From contig NZ_QOLB01000130.1 of assembly GCF_003333265.1 (NCBI RefSeq), forward strand, positions 1-64,000: DNA of 64,000 nucleotides, in the 5' to 3' direction. The stretch's first letter is position 1; every line of letters begins with the position of its first letter. The stretch is from Candidatus Halocynthiibacter alkanivorans (GTDB lineage Bacteria > Pseudomonadota > Alphaproteobacteria > Rhodobacterales > Rhodobacteraceae). Under the pieces are notes generated by a model, which was given only the letters and a program-made list of their open reading frames with translations, was not told the DNA's origin and did no database searches. Below are positions 56,830 to 64,000 of the stretch, piece by piece. Both the position numbers and the translations under genes were made by a program.

Positions 56830-58079
56830 AGGACCGCTGATATATCGTCCGGGAAGTCCTGATCTTCAGAAAACTTGTTCAGATCCCAGATCATCGCTTC
56901 AAAAAATGCGTTGCTTTTCTGAAAGCGATTCCGCTGCATCAACTCAATCAGACCGTCTTCGCCAAGCAGCTCCCCACTTGGGTCGGGGCATTCTGAAATT
57001 CCGTCAGACTGCAATAAAAGCCGGTCGCCCTTCGCCATCGTCACTTCAAAATCTTCCCAGGTCGCGCCCGGAATCAGACCGATGGGCATGCCGCCCTCGC
57101 CAATATATTCAACAGAACCATCAGCATGTTGCAGCGCCGGGTGCGGGTGACCGCACTGGGTCATGACAACCCGGCCCGTTTTCAGGTCGGCATGGGCCAG
57201 CAGCATAGTGAAATAGAGCTCGGTTTCCATTTCCTGTAACATCAGCCGGTTGAAATGTTCCGCCACCTCAGAGGGTGGCCTGGCGACAAACTGACCATTT
57301 TTATCGCGGGCCAAAGCAATATTCTGATCCGGAGATGTGCCCGACAGATATGATGCCAGGCGTGCGGTCATCAGTGCGGACGCCACGCCGTGCCCTGAAA
57401 CATCAATCGAAAACAATCCGATTTCGTTCTCATTGATCTCAAAAAATCCAACCAGATCACCGCCCACATGCCCGCTCGGACGCAAAAGCAACGAAACTTG
57501 CGCTTTGCCAAAGTCACGAAACCGCTCGCGCACCAGAGATTGTTGCAGTTTGCGCGCTTCGATCAGATCGCGGTCCAGGGATTCGTACAGAGAGGAAATT
57601 TCTGCCAGTGTTGAGGTGACCAGACGGTTTTTCTCCGTCAGTTCCCGCTCGATGCGCAAAATCCGGTCCCCGGCGCGGATCCGGGCAAGCAATTCATCCC
57701 CCGCCACCGGTTTGGTGAGAAAATCGTCGGCGCCGATATCGAGACCATGGGCCACTGCGGCTTTCTCGCTTTTGGAGGTCAGCAGAATAAAATACCCGTA
57801 GTTCTCCCGCTCAAGCTTTCGGAATTGTTGACAAAATTCCAGACCATTCATGCCCGGCATCATCCAGTCGCTGACCACAAGATCAATCGGATGCTCACGG
57901 CACAATTCCAGCGCCTCCGCGCCCGAGCCCGCCTCCAGAACAGTATAGCCCCACCGGTTCAGATAGGAGGACAAAATGCGTCGCTGTGCCCGGCTGTCAT
58001 CAACAACCAGCACCAATTTCACGGCGGCTGAGCCCGACTCCGGGGTACTGATCTTTTTATCCACTCGAACTACAGTCAC
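56817..58079 (-). CDS. Response regulator fused to PP2C/RsbU-type phosphatase (RbaY-like)
   Basis: Two-domain protein: a receiver domain with acidic pocket VVDDSRAQRR and phospho-acceptor D71 in LVVSDWMMPGMNG, a coiled linker (about 150-185), then a SpoIIE/PP2C phosphatase domain (HVGGDLVGFFEINENEIGLF, DVSGHGVASALMTARL, LLLQSDGISE). The architecture matches RbaY of Rhodobacter capsulatus, which acts in a partner-switching pathway with an anti-sigma antagonist. GTG 58079 follows a TTTGGAGCC site and is preferred over a TTG at 58115. A CtrA-like box lies 60 bases upstream. No RbaV/RbaW homologue is visible in this window. Confidence 0.88.
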   Translation of the reverse strand: MTVVRVDKKISTPESGSAAVKLVLVVDDSRAQRRILSSYLNRWGYTVLEAGSGAEALELCREHPIDLVVSDWMMPGMNGLEFCQQFRKLERENYGYFILLTSKSEKAAVAHGLDIGADDFLTKPVAGDELLARIRAGDRILRIERELTEKNRLVTSTLAEISSLYESLDRDLIEARKLQQSLVRERFRDFGKAQVSLLLRPSGHVGGDLVGFFEINENEIGLFSIDVSGHGVASALMTARLASYLSGTSPDQNIALARDKNGQFVARPPSEVAEHFNRLMLQEMETELYFTMLLAHADLKTGRVVMTQCGHPHPALQHADGSVEYIGEGGMPIGLIPGATWEDFEVTMAKGDRLLLQSDGISECPDPSGELLGEDGLIELMQRNRFQKSNAFFEAMIWDLNKFSEDQDFPDDISAVLYET

Positions 58080-58138
58080 GTGATTGGCTCCAAAGCGTGA
58101 GGAAAGCTTCCTCAATACCCCTTACTGAACCAAGAGAA

Positions 58139-58153
58139 TTAATGCGTGATTAA
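58139..58153. promoter_or_regulatory. CtrA-like box TTAA-N7-TTAA
   Basis: TTAATGCGTGATTAA at 58139-58153 is an exact TTAA-N7-TTAA match to the CtrA binding core. It sits in the 210-base divergent interval between the response-regulator/PP2C gene and the Hpt gene, where CtrA control of one or both is plausible. The region is unusually AT-rich for this window. Confidence 0.55.
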
Positions 58154-58289
58154 GACTAAAATTTAACAGTTATAGGAACTTGCGGTCACAACTCGTTAAG
58201 ATCATATTCCTAAAATGTTAAAAGCCGGAACTTACGCGTTAGGCAAGTCCGGGGTAGTGTGAATTACGATCTGTAACAAGGAAATAGTG

Positions 58290-58625
58290 ATGATTGACTG
58301 GCAACGCGTCACTGACCTTCGCGATGAAGTCGGTAGCGAAGATTTTAAAGAAGTGCTCGACCTGTTCCTGGAAGAGGTCGAGGAAGTCATAACACGCATG
58401 CGCCGCATGCCTGATCCCGCCCGCTATGAGGAAGATCTGCATTTTCTGAAAGGCAGCTCCCTGAACCTCGGCTTTGCGGCATTCAGCACTCTTTGTGAAG
58501 AGGGCGAACAAAACGCGTTGCAGGGAAAAACCGATCTGATTGATCTGGCAAAAGTCTTTGCCACCTATGAAGCGTCAAAAGCTGCTTTCGCCGTCCGCTC
58601 TGAGGAATTGTGCTCCGCCGCCTGA
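58290..58625 (+). CDS. Hpt-domain histidine phosphotransfer protein
   Basis: A 111-residue single-domain Hpt protein. The phospho-acceptor histidine is H51 in LHFLKGSSLNLGF, an HxLKGSS-type motif. GTG at 58287 is possible but ATG 58290 has a better-placed AAGGAAA. It is divergent from the response-regulator/PP2C gene, suggesting that it phosphorylates that receiver. No histidine kinase is encoded nearby. It ends one base before ilvA, which is convergent. Confidence 0.85.
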   Translation: MIDWQRVTDLRDEVGSEDFKEVLDLFLEEVEEVITRMRRMPDPARYEEDLHFLKGSSLNLGFAAFSTLCEEGEQNALQGKTDLIDLAKVFATYEASKAAFAVRSEELCSAA

Positions 58626-58626
58626 C

Positions 58627-59874
58627 TTACAGAATAAACTCGGCCACCGTCTCATCGCCGGTGATATCGCGATACGTCAGACCCGCCGCATCAAGCCGGG
58701 CGAACAAATTCTGAAAATTAGCCGCATTCCGGGTTTCGATGCCGATCAGAACCGAGCCGAAATTGCGCGCCGATTTTTTCAGATATTCAAACCGGGCGAT
58801 ATCATCCTCCGGGCCAAGCAATTCCAGAAAATCCCTCAGCGCGCCGGGCCGTTGCGGCATGCGCAGGATGAAGTATTTCTTCAGTTCCAGAAAGCGCTGT
58901 GAACGTTCTTTGACTTCTGGCAGGCGCTGAAAATCAAAGTTTCCACCCGACGTTACGCAAACCACTGTTTTTCCGCGAATTTCATGCCGCAGATCTTCAA
59001 GGCAATCAATCGACATAGCGCCGGCAGGCTCCAGAACAATGCCTTCCAGGTTCAGCATCTCCAGCATGGCCGTACAGATACGGTCCTCCGGTGAGGCCAG
59101 GATGTGGTCCGGAGCCACCCCGCGCAATTGTTCAAACGTCTGATCGCCAATACGCGCAACCGCCGCGCCGTCGACGAAACTGTCAACATGATCAAGTTTC
59201 ACCGGATGACCGGCTGTCACCGCTGCGGCCAGGCTGCGCCCGCCCTTCGGTTCTACATAATACAACTCTGTGCCCGGCGCTTCTGAACTGAAATAGCGGG
59301 TGATGCCCGAAGACAGGCCGCCGCCGCCAACCGGCAGGATCAACATATCGGGTGCCTGTTCCATCTGGGCCAGCAATTCAACCGCAACCGAGGCCTGGCC
59401 CCGGATCACGTCCGCATCATCAAAGGGGGACAGGAAATGGCCGCCAGCCTGTTGGCAATAGTCCTTGGCCGATGCCAGCGTGTCATCAAAATAGTCGCCA
59501 ATCAGTCGAATTTCCACCGCGTCCCCGCCAAAAACCCGTGTCTTATCAATCTTTTGCTGTGGAGTGGTCACCGGCATAAAGATCACACCGCGCACCCCGA
59601 AATGACGACAGGCAAACGCAACGCCCTGCGCATGATTGCCCGCTGAGGCACAGACAAAGACCTCCTGAGACGGGTCACGCTCCAGCACTGTGCGCATCGC
59701 CGTATGGGCGCCGCGGATCTTGTAGGAGCGCACCGGTGTGAGATCCTCGCGCTTCAACCAGATATCGGCACTAAATTTTTCAGACAGGTGATCGTTGCGC
59801 TGCAAGGGGGTCGGCTCAAACAGGTCGCGCAATGCGCGCTCTGCAGCCCGGGCGGAGGAGATGAAATCTGTCAT
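58627..59874 (-). CDS. ilvA: Threonine ammonia-lyase
   Basis: PLP enzyme making 2-oxobutanoate for isoleucine synthesis. From ATG 59874 it has 415 residues. The PLP lysine is K52 in RSYKIRGAHTAM and the phosphate-binding loop is PVGGGGLSSG. The C-terminal part holds an ACT-like regulatory domain of the short type (LKKYFILRMPQRPGALRDF). The frame is open upstream to 59970, but the start at MTDFISSARAAERAL fits the family. It is downstream of the membrane protein gene. Confidence 0.93.
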   Translation of the reverse strand: MTDFISSARAAERALRDLFEPTPLQRNDHLSEKFSADIWLKREDLTPVRSYKIRGAHTAMRTVLERDPSQEVFVCASAGNHAQGVAFACRHFGVRGVIFMPVTTPQQKIDKTRVFGGDAVEIRLIGDYFDDTLASAKDYCQQAGGHFLSPFDDADVIRGQASVAVELLAQMEQAPDMLILPVGGGGLSSGITRYFSSEAPGTELYYVEPKGGRSLAAAVTAGHPVKLDHVDSFVDGAAVARIGDQTFEQLRGVAPDHILASPEDRICTAMLEMLNLEGIVLEPAGAMSIDCLEDLRHEIRGKTVVCVTSGGNFDFQRLPEVKERSQRFLELKKYFILRMPQRPGALRDFLELLGPEDDIARFEYLKKSARNFGSVLIGIETRNAANFQNLFARLDAAGLTYRDITGDETVAEFIL

Positions 59875-59935
59875 AAATACTGTCTTGCGCAAACCTGGCG
59901 CAGACGCAAGCTCAGAGCATTTCCCGGCGCTGTTC

Positions 59936-60703
59936 TCAGACCAGGCTGCGTTCTTCGACCGCGACGCCATAGATAGTGGTCAACACACTGATGGACACCA
60001 TGAAAGTGATCCAGCTGACCGCACCCGAGAGTGTAACCTGAACCAGGCTTCCGTCAGCAAACACCGACAACACCGGCGCTGAAACAGCGTTCACCAGATA
60101 CCCAAAGACAAAAACCAGCAGCGAGGCCTGGAAAATTGCGGCGGCATAGGGCTTGGTGACCCCCATCGCGTCAGACAGCGTAAAGGGCTCGCCAAGCGCA
60201 GCCGCGGGCAGGATCGGAGACACCCGGTAGAACAGATAGCTGAGCGCAATCAACAGCACGAAGGGCGTAATATACATCACCGGCGCAAACAGCATGCCAA
60301 TAGAAAGCCCGATAACAATCATCGCAACGACAGCACCAAGAATGCCGATAACGGCCAGACCCAGCGATCGTTTGAGATAAGACAACACCAGGTTCAGATG
60401 CAGCGCCGGCACTAGACGTTTTGGCTTTTCGTCAAGTAAAACAAAGCGATGCCACGAGACTGCAATCCAGAAAGCGATCAGAAAAGCAATCACTGAGCCG
60501 ACTAAAAACCGTGTGATCAGCCCTTCAGGAATCTCGGTCATCTGGCCGGTTTCCAGCATCATCGCCACGTCAAACATATCGGAAAACGCCCAGACATAAT
60601 CGACGATATAGAGCAGCCACAATACCGCCGAGACCCGCAAAGCGTCCTTCAGATTGCCAAAGACCTGGCGCACAGAATGAATAAAAATATGAAGGCCGTT
60701 CAT
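59936..60703 (-). CDS. Conserved multi-pass membrane protein
   Basis: The 255-residue product has about six hydrophobic segments (around residues 25-45, 65-90, 115-135, 135-165, 190-215, 225-248). I do not recognise a characterised family; topology recalls YciC/DUF-type integral proteins of alphaproteobacteria. ATG 60703 has no strong ribosome-binding site but the upstream frame adds only 14 residues. It is divergent from argG with 143 bases between starts and lies upstream of ilvA. Confidence 0.7.
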   Translation of the reverse strand: MNGLHIFIHSVRQVFGNLKDALRVSAVLWLLYIVDYVWAFSDMFDVAMMLETGQMTEIPEGLITRFLVGSVIAFLIAFWIAVSWHRFVLLDEKPKRLVPALHLNLVLSYLKRSLGLAVIGILGAVVAMIVIGLSIGMLFAPVMYITPFVLLIALSYLFYRVSPILPAAALGEPFTLSDAMGVTKPYAAAIFQASLLVFVFGYLVNAVSAPVLSVFADGSLVQVTLSGAVSWITFMVSISVLTTIYGVAVEERSLV

Positions 60704-60787
60704 CGAAATCTCCTGCAGTTCCGGGCAGAGAGATAACCACTGCACGCGCCCAAAACAATGGCAAACGCCCGGCGCAGGTCGCTATCC

Positions 60788-60816
60788 TTGATTCCATGCT
60801 CAAAATCCGATAATCG
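60788..60816 (+). promoter_or_regulatory. Candidate promoter of argG
   Basis: TTGATT at 60788-60793 and TAATCG at 60811-60816 are separated by 17 bases, giving a leader of about 24 bases to the argG ATG, which has an AAAGGAAA ribosome-binding site. Only a consensus match by eye; no arginine operator was recognised. Confidence 0.4.
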
Positions 60817-60846
60817 CGCATCAATACACGCAAAAGGAAATCGCTC

Positions 60847-62079
60847 ATGTCTGCGCCCAAAAAAGTCGTGCTCGCCTATTCTGGCGGCCTGGATACGTCG
60901 ATCATTTTGAAATGGTTGCAAACGGAATATGGCTGCGAGGTGGTGACGTTTACCGCTGATCTGGGTCAGGGAGAAGAGCTTGAGCCAGCGCGCAAAAAAG
61001 CTGAACTTCTTGGTATCAAACCAGAAAACATCCATATCGAGGATGTACGCGAAGAGTTTGTGCGCGATTTTGTCTTCCCGATGTTCCGCGCCAATGCGGT
61101 CTATGAAGGTCTGTATCTGCTCGGCACTTCTATCGCCAGGCCGTTGATTTCAAAGCGTTTGATTGAGATTGCAGAAGAGGTCGGTGCCGATGCGGTCGCC
61201 CATGGCGCCACTGGCAAGGGCAACGATCAGGTGCGTTTTGAACTGGCCGCCTATGCGCTGAACCCGGAGATCAAAGTGATCGCGCCATGGCGCGAGTGGG
61301 ATCTGTCGTCCCGGACCAAACTGATTGATTTTGCTGAGAAAAATCAGATCCCGATCGCCACAGACAAACGCGGCGAAGCGCCGTTCTCGGTCGATGCCAA
61401 CCTGCTGCACACCTCCAGTGAAGGTAAGGTTCTGGAAGATCCGGCAATTGATGCGCCTGAATATGTCTACCAGCGCACCGTTAACCCGGAAGACGCGCCC
61501 AACACACCCGAGTTTATTGAGGTGGGTTTTGAGCAGGGTGATCCGGTTTCGATCAATGGTGTTGACATGTCCCCCGCCGAAATTCTGACCAAACTCAACG
61601 AGTTGGGCGGCAAACACGGCATTGGTCGTCTCGATCTGGTGGAAGGTCGTTTTGTCGGCATGAAATCACGCGGCATTTATGAGACGCCTGGCGGCACCCT
61701 GTTGCTGGAAGCGCATCGTGGCATCGAATCGATCACCATGGACCGGGGTGCGATGCATCTGAAAGATGAGCTGATGCCGAAATATGCCGAGCTGATCTAC
61801 AACGGGTTCTGGTATTCGCCCGAGCGTGAGATGCTGCAAGCTGCCATCGACAAATCCCAGGAACATGTCACCGGAACCGTAAAATTGAAACTTTACAAAG
61901 GTCTGGCCCGCACCGTCGGCCGCTGGTCCGAGCACTCGCTCTATTCCGAGGAACACGTGACCTTTGAAGATGACGCCGGGGCCTATGATCAGAAAGACGC
62001 CGCTGGCTTTATCCAGCTGCAGGCACTGCGCCTGAAACTGATCGCGGTGCGTAACCGCCGTGTCGCCGGCAAAAAATAA
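60847..62079 (+). CDS. argG: Argininosuccinate synthase
   Basis: Condenses citrulline and aspartate with ATP in arginine biosynthesis. The 410-residue product has the ATP-pyrophosphatase motif AYSGGLDTS at 10-18 and a [13 protein letters not shown] segment. Length and motifs are normal. It stands alone with its own promoter and a strong terminator. Confidence 0.98.
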   Translation: MSAPKKVVLAYSGGLDTSIILKWLQTEYGCEVVTFTADLGQGEELEPARKKAELLGIKPENIHIEDVREEFVRDFVFPMFRANAVYEGLYLLGTSIARPLISKRLIEIAEEVGADAVAHGATGKGNDQVRFELAAYALNPEIKVIAPWREWDLSSRTKLIDFAEKNQIPIATDKRGEAPFSVDANLLHTSSEGKVLEDPAIDAPEYVYQRTVNPEDAPNTPEFIEVGFEQGDPVSINGVDMSPAEILTKLNELGGKHGIGRLDLVEGRFVGMKSRGIYETPGGTLLLEAHRGIESITMDRGAMHLKDELMPKYAELIYNGFWYSPEREMLQAAIDKSQEHVTGTVKLKLYKGLARTVGRWSEHSLYSEEHVTFEDDAGAYDQKDAAGFIQLQALRLKLIAVRNRRVAGKK

Positions 62080-62150
62080 ACACATCGTGCGTGGCACTCA
62101 TCGCTGCGCACTTATGTGAAAATTGCACAAAACACTGCACGACCTGTGCA

Positions 62151-62184
62151 AAACGCCCATCGCCACGCGCGGTGGGCGTTTTTT
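62151..62184 (+). terminator. Rho-independent terminator of argG
   Basis: A 12-bp stem (62151-62162 with 62170-62181, one G-T pair) around a seven-base loop is followed by a run of six T on the plus strand. Confidence 0.9.
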
Positions 62185-62314
62185 CGTGCCGCGCTCCCTG
62201 CCCCATTGCCCCACGCCCCATCCCAGAGGTCGGGTAAACTCATTTCACCCCTGCGTGAGACCCATTGCGTGCCGCCCTGAGGCCACCGCATGCTGGTGAA
62301 AAGGAGGACGTCTT

Positions 62315-62965
62315 ATGCGATGCAAAGAGATTGTGCGACTGATACTGATTGCCGCAACCTTCACCCTGGGCGCTTTGGTTGAAAAAGCCCGGGCCGAGAT
62401 CCTGACTGTGGCAGGGGGCTGTTTCTGGTGCGTAGAAAGCGATTTTGAGTCCGTGCCCGGCGTGCGCGGCGTGGTGTCGGGCTATACCGGCGGCACATCA
62501 CAAAACCCGACCTATAAACAAGTCAGCCGGGGCAATACCGGACATTTCGAGGCGGTGCAGATCGATTTTGACCCCAACATCGTCAGCCGTGAAACCCTGC
62601 TGGATATGTTCCTGCGCTCGGTGGATGTGCTGGATGCTGGTGGGCAGTTCTGTGACCGGGGCCAGGTCTATGCCACAGCGGTCTTTGTTGAGGGTGCGAC
62701 GGAGCGTGCGCTGGCACAAACAGTCATCGCCCGGGCCGAAGCCGATCTGGGGCAGCAGGTCGTCACCCCGGTGCTGGCGGCCAAACCGTTCTGGCGCGCG
62801 GAAGCCTGGCACCAGGATTATTACAAGAGCCGCAAGCGGGTGGTCACCCGGTTTGGCGTGGTGCGCAAGGCCGACGCCTATAAGCGCTACCGCGCGGGCT
62901 GCGGCCGGGACGCGCGGCTGCGGGCGTTATGGGGCGCTGACGCCCCGTTTGCCCAGGCCCATTAA
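62315..62965 (+). CDS. msrA: Peptide-methionine (S)-S-oxide reductase with signal peptide
   Basis: Repairs oxidised methionine. The catalytic cysteine is C36 in GGCFWCVESDFE; the family core is otherwise intact (GYTGGTSQNPTYKQVSRG, WHQDYYKS). The product has 216 residues. Residues 1-27 (CKEIVRLILIAATFTLGAL, ending KARA) look like a signal peptide, so the enzyme is predicted to be exported, in contrast to cytoplasmic MsrA. The start has a strong AAAAGGAGG ribosome-binding site. Confidence 0.94.
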   Translation: MRCKEIVRLILIAATFTLGALVEKARAEILTVAGGCFWCVESDFESVPGVRGVVSGYTGGTSQNPTYKQVSRGNTGHFEAVQIDFDPNIVSRETLLDMFLRSVDVLDAGGQFCDRGQVYATAVFVEGATERALAQTVIARAEADLGQQVVTPVLAAKPFWRAEAWHQDYYKSRKRVVTRFGVVRKADAYKRYRAGCGRDARLRALWGADAPFAQAH

Positions 62966-63242
62966 CGTGAGGGCCATTAACGCTGGAGCCCGCTGACGCG
63001 GAAGAAATGAGCGCGCGGCGCTGGCCGGGCACGGTGCTTTGTCGCAGCGTGCACCGGCCCGGCGACGGGCCACAGAAGAAGATTCTGGCCTTCGGCGAGG
63101 ATATTTACACCAAAAAGAAACCTGGGCGGCAGCAGACTGCGGGCCGCTGGCGGATACCAAGCTGGCGGGGAGGGCGGACCAGTTATAAATCGCCTGAGGT
63201 GCAGGATTAACTGGTCCTGACCCCAAGTTTATCGGAAACGCA
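62966..63242. other. Short region with one doubtful small open frame
   Basis: A frame at 63007-63210 (67 residues, plus strand, basic, no domain recognised) lacks a good ribosome-binding site and could be non-coding. The sequence near 63208-63228 (ACTGGTCCTGACCCCAAG) resembles intergenic remnants of mobile repeats, but no terminal repeats were found. Nothing else was supported. Confidence 0.3.
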
Positions 63243-64000
63243 TTAAAAGGGCGCCGCCCGAACCTCGCTGAGCGTCGGGATCACATCGGCCGCACCTGCC
63301 CTCGTGACCATCAGTGCGCCGGCGCGGGTGGCCTGGGCGATGGCCTCCTGCATCGAGAGCCCGGCATCCAGCCCCGCCAGCACATAGCCGGTGAACGTGT
63401 CGCCGGCACCGGTGGTATCGACCGGGGTCACTTTGAGCGCGGCAAAATCCCGCTGGCTGTGGTTGGCATTGTCAAACCAGCTGCAGCCGCGGGCGCCCAG
63501 GGTGACGATTACATCCGTTACATCCAGATCCGCCGGGCGTTTGCCAGTGGCGGCAAACAACTGCTCTGCCTCCACCTCATTGAGGATCAGGAAATCGAGA
63601 CAGGGCAGCACCGAAGCCACTGCTTGCGCATCAAACGGCGCCGCCGCATAGGCCACCCGCAGGCCCAGTTTCGAGCCTGTTTCCGCACAAAACGCCTGAT
63701 TGTTGGTTTCGTTCTGGATCAGAACCGTGTCCCCGGGCACCGCCTGGGCCAGCGCGTCGCGCACCGTGGACTGCGCAATTTCCACATTGGCACCGGGAAA
63801 CAGCAGGATCGAATTTTCGCCCTTCCGGTCCACCGCAATCACCGCATGGCCCATCGGGTGGTCCAGCGTGGCGATGTGGCTGGTATCGACGCCATAGTCC
63901 TGCAGGCGGTCGCGCGCCCAGGCCCCGTCCGCCCCCAGCGCGCCGATATGCATCACCTGCGCCCCGGCGCGGGCAGCGGCAACGGACATATTGGCGCCCT
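63243..64000 (-). CDS. PfkB-family carbohydrate kinase, ribokinase-like (partial, cut by window edge)
   Basis: The 3' part of a ribokinase-like sugar kinase; the reading frame continues past the right edge (GAN before MSVAAARAGAQVMHIGALG), so the N-terminus is missing and the internal methionine at 63989 is not a start. The catalytic and anion-hole motif VDTTGAGDTFTGYVLAG is intact near the C-terminus. Ribokinase is the best guess from the GAN-VAAARAGA segment, but other PfkB sugars are possible. Confidence 0.88.
   Translation of the reverse strand, partial: GANMSVAAARAGAQVMHIGALGADGAWARDRLQDYGVDTSHIATLDHPMGHAVIAVDRKGENSILLFPGANVEIAQSTVRDALAQAVPGDTVLIQNETNNQAFCAETGSKLGLRVAYAAAPFDAQAVASVLPCLDFLILNEVEAEQLFAATGKRPADLDVTDVIVTLGARGCSWFDNANHSQRDFAALKVTPVDTTGAGDTFTGYVLAGLDAGLSMQEAIAQATRAGALMVTRAGAADVIPTLSEVRAAPF

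Noticed and set aside
63007-63210. A 67-residue plus-strand open frame
   Set aside because: No ribosome-binding site, domain or conservation evidence; an antisense frame overlaps it.

Overview
The window looks like a chromosomal segment of a Rhodobacteraceae (Roseobacter-group) alphaproteobacterium. This rests on moderately high GC, the gene orders rnd-kdsD-lptC-lptA-lptB-hpf-ptsN, rimP-nusA-ylxR-infB and dnaK-dnaJ, a DUF5928-type GlcNAc transferase, a TRAP transporter, and an Hpt / response-regulator-PP2C pair around a CtrA-like box. The assignment is inferred from content only. I see no rRNA or tRNA gene, CRISPR array, prophage or intact insertion sequence.

Layout. (1) 11-11509 is an accessory catabolic block. 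A three-subunit molybdenum hydroxylase (CoxM/S/L-like), a CoxG-like protein and a three-gene TRAP transporter form one plus-strand operon. A repeat-built outer-membrane protein lies on the opposite strand. An acyl-CoA ligase and a crotonase follow, behind a promoter with a perfect 18-bp palindrome. The set Mo-hydroxylase + CoA ligase + crotonase matches 2-furoate (Hmf-type) degradation, which is the most interesting functional hypothesis here. (2) 11557-12678 is alanine dehydrogenase. (3) 12932-17701 holds RNase D, Kdo synthesis/LPS export (kdsD, lptC, lptA, lptB), hpf and ptsN. (4) 17734-26807 is a surface-glycan block: a tandem sulfotransferase, a GlcNAc transferase, a second glycosyltransferase, galE, galU, kdsB, cysQ and an ABC-2 permease. 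CysQ removes the PAP that sulfotransferases release, so a sulfated surface glycan is plausible. (5) 26809-31586 covers alkB, dnaK-dnaJ (RpoH-like promoter) and radC.

(6) 31988-37362 covers secA, a parvulin isomerase, argJ and mutT. (7) 37562-42957 is the minus-strand rimP-nusA-ylxR-infB operon with an attenuator-like terminator in its leader. (8) 43136-49942 is mixed housekeeping: a double-CDGSH protein, prolyl iminopeptidase, ubiG, a MarR regulator, a nitrilase-family amidohydrolase, glutaredoxin, ComF, an NDUFAF5-like protein and ferrochelatase. (9) 50031-51120 contains a 63-residue secreted/membrane peptide gene with two adjacent palindromes in its promoter, then a long gene-poor gap. (10) 51121-60703 has a CAP lipoprotein, an L,D-transpeptidase, a tRNA/rRNA methyltransferase, cca, two Nudix genes, hsp33, the regulator pair, ilvA and a membrane protein. 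(11) 60847-64000 has argG, an exported MsrA and a PfkB kinase cut by the window edge.

Several frames also carry long open frames antisense to real genes, as expected at this GC content; these were excluded. Start sites were moved inward where a ribosome-binding site, signal peptide or family N-terminus supported it.
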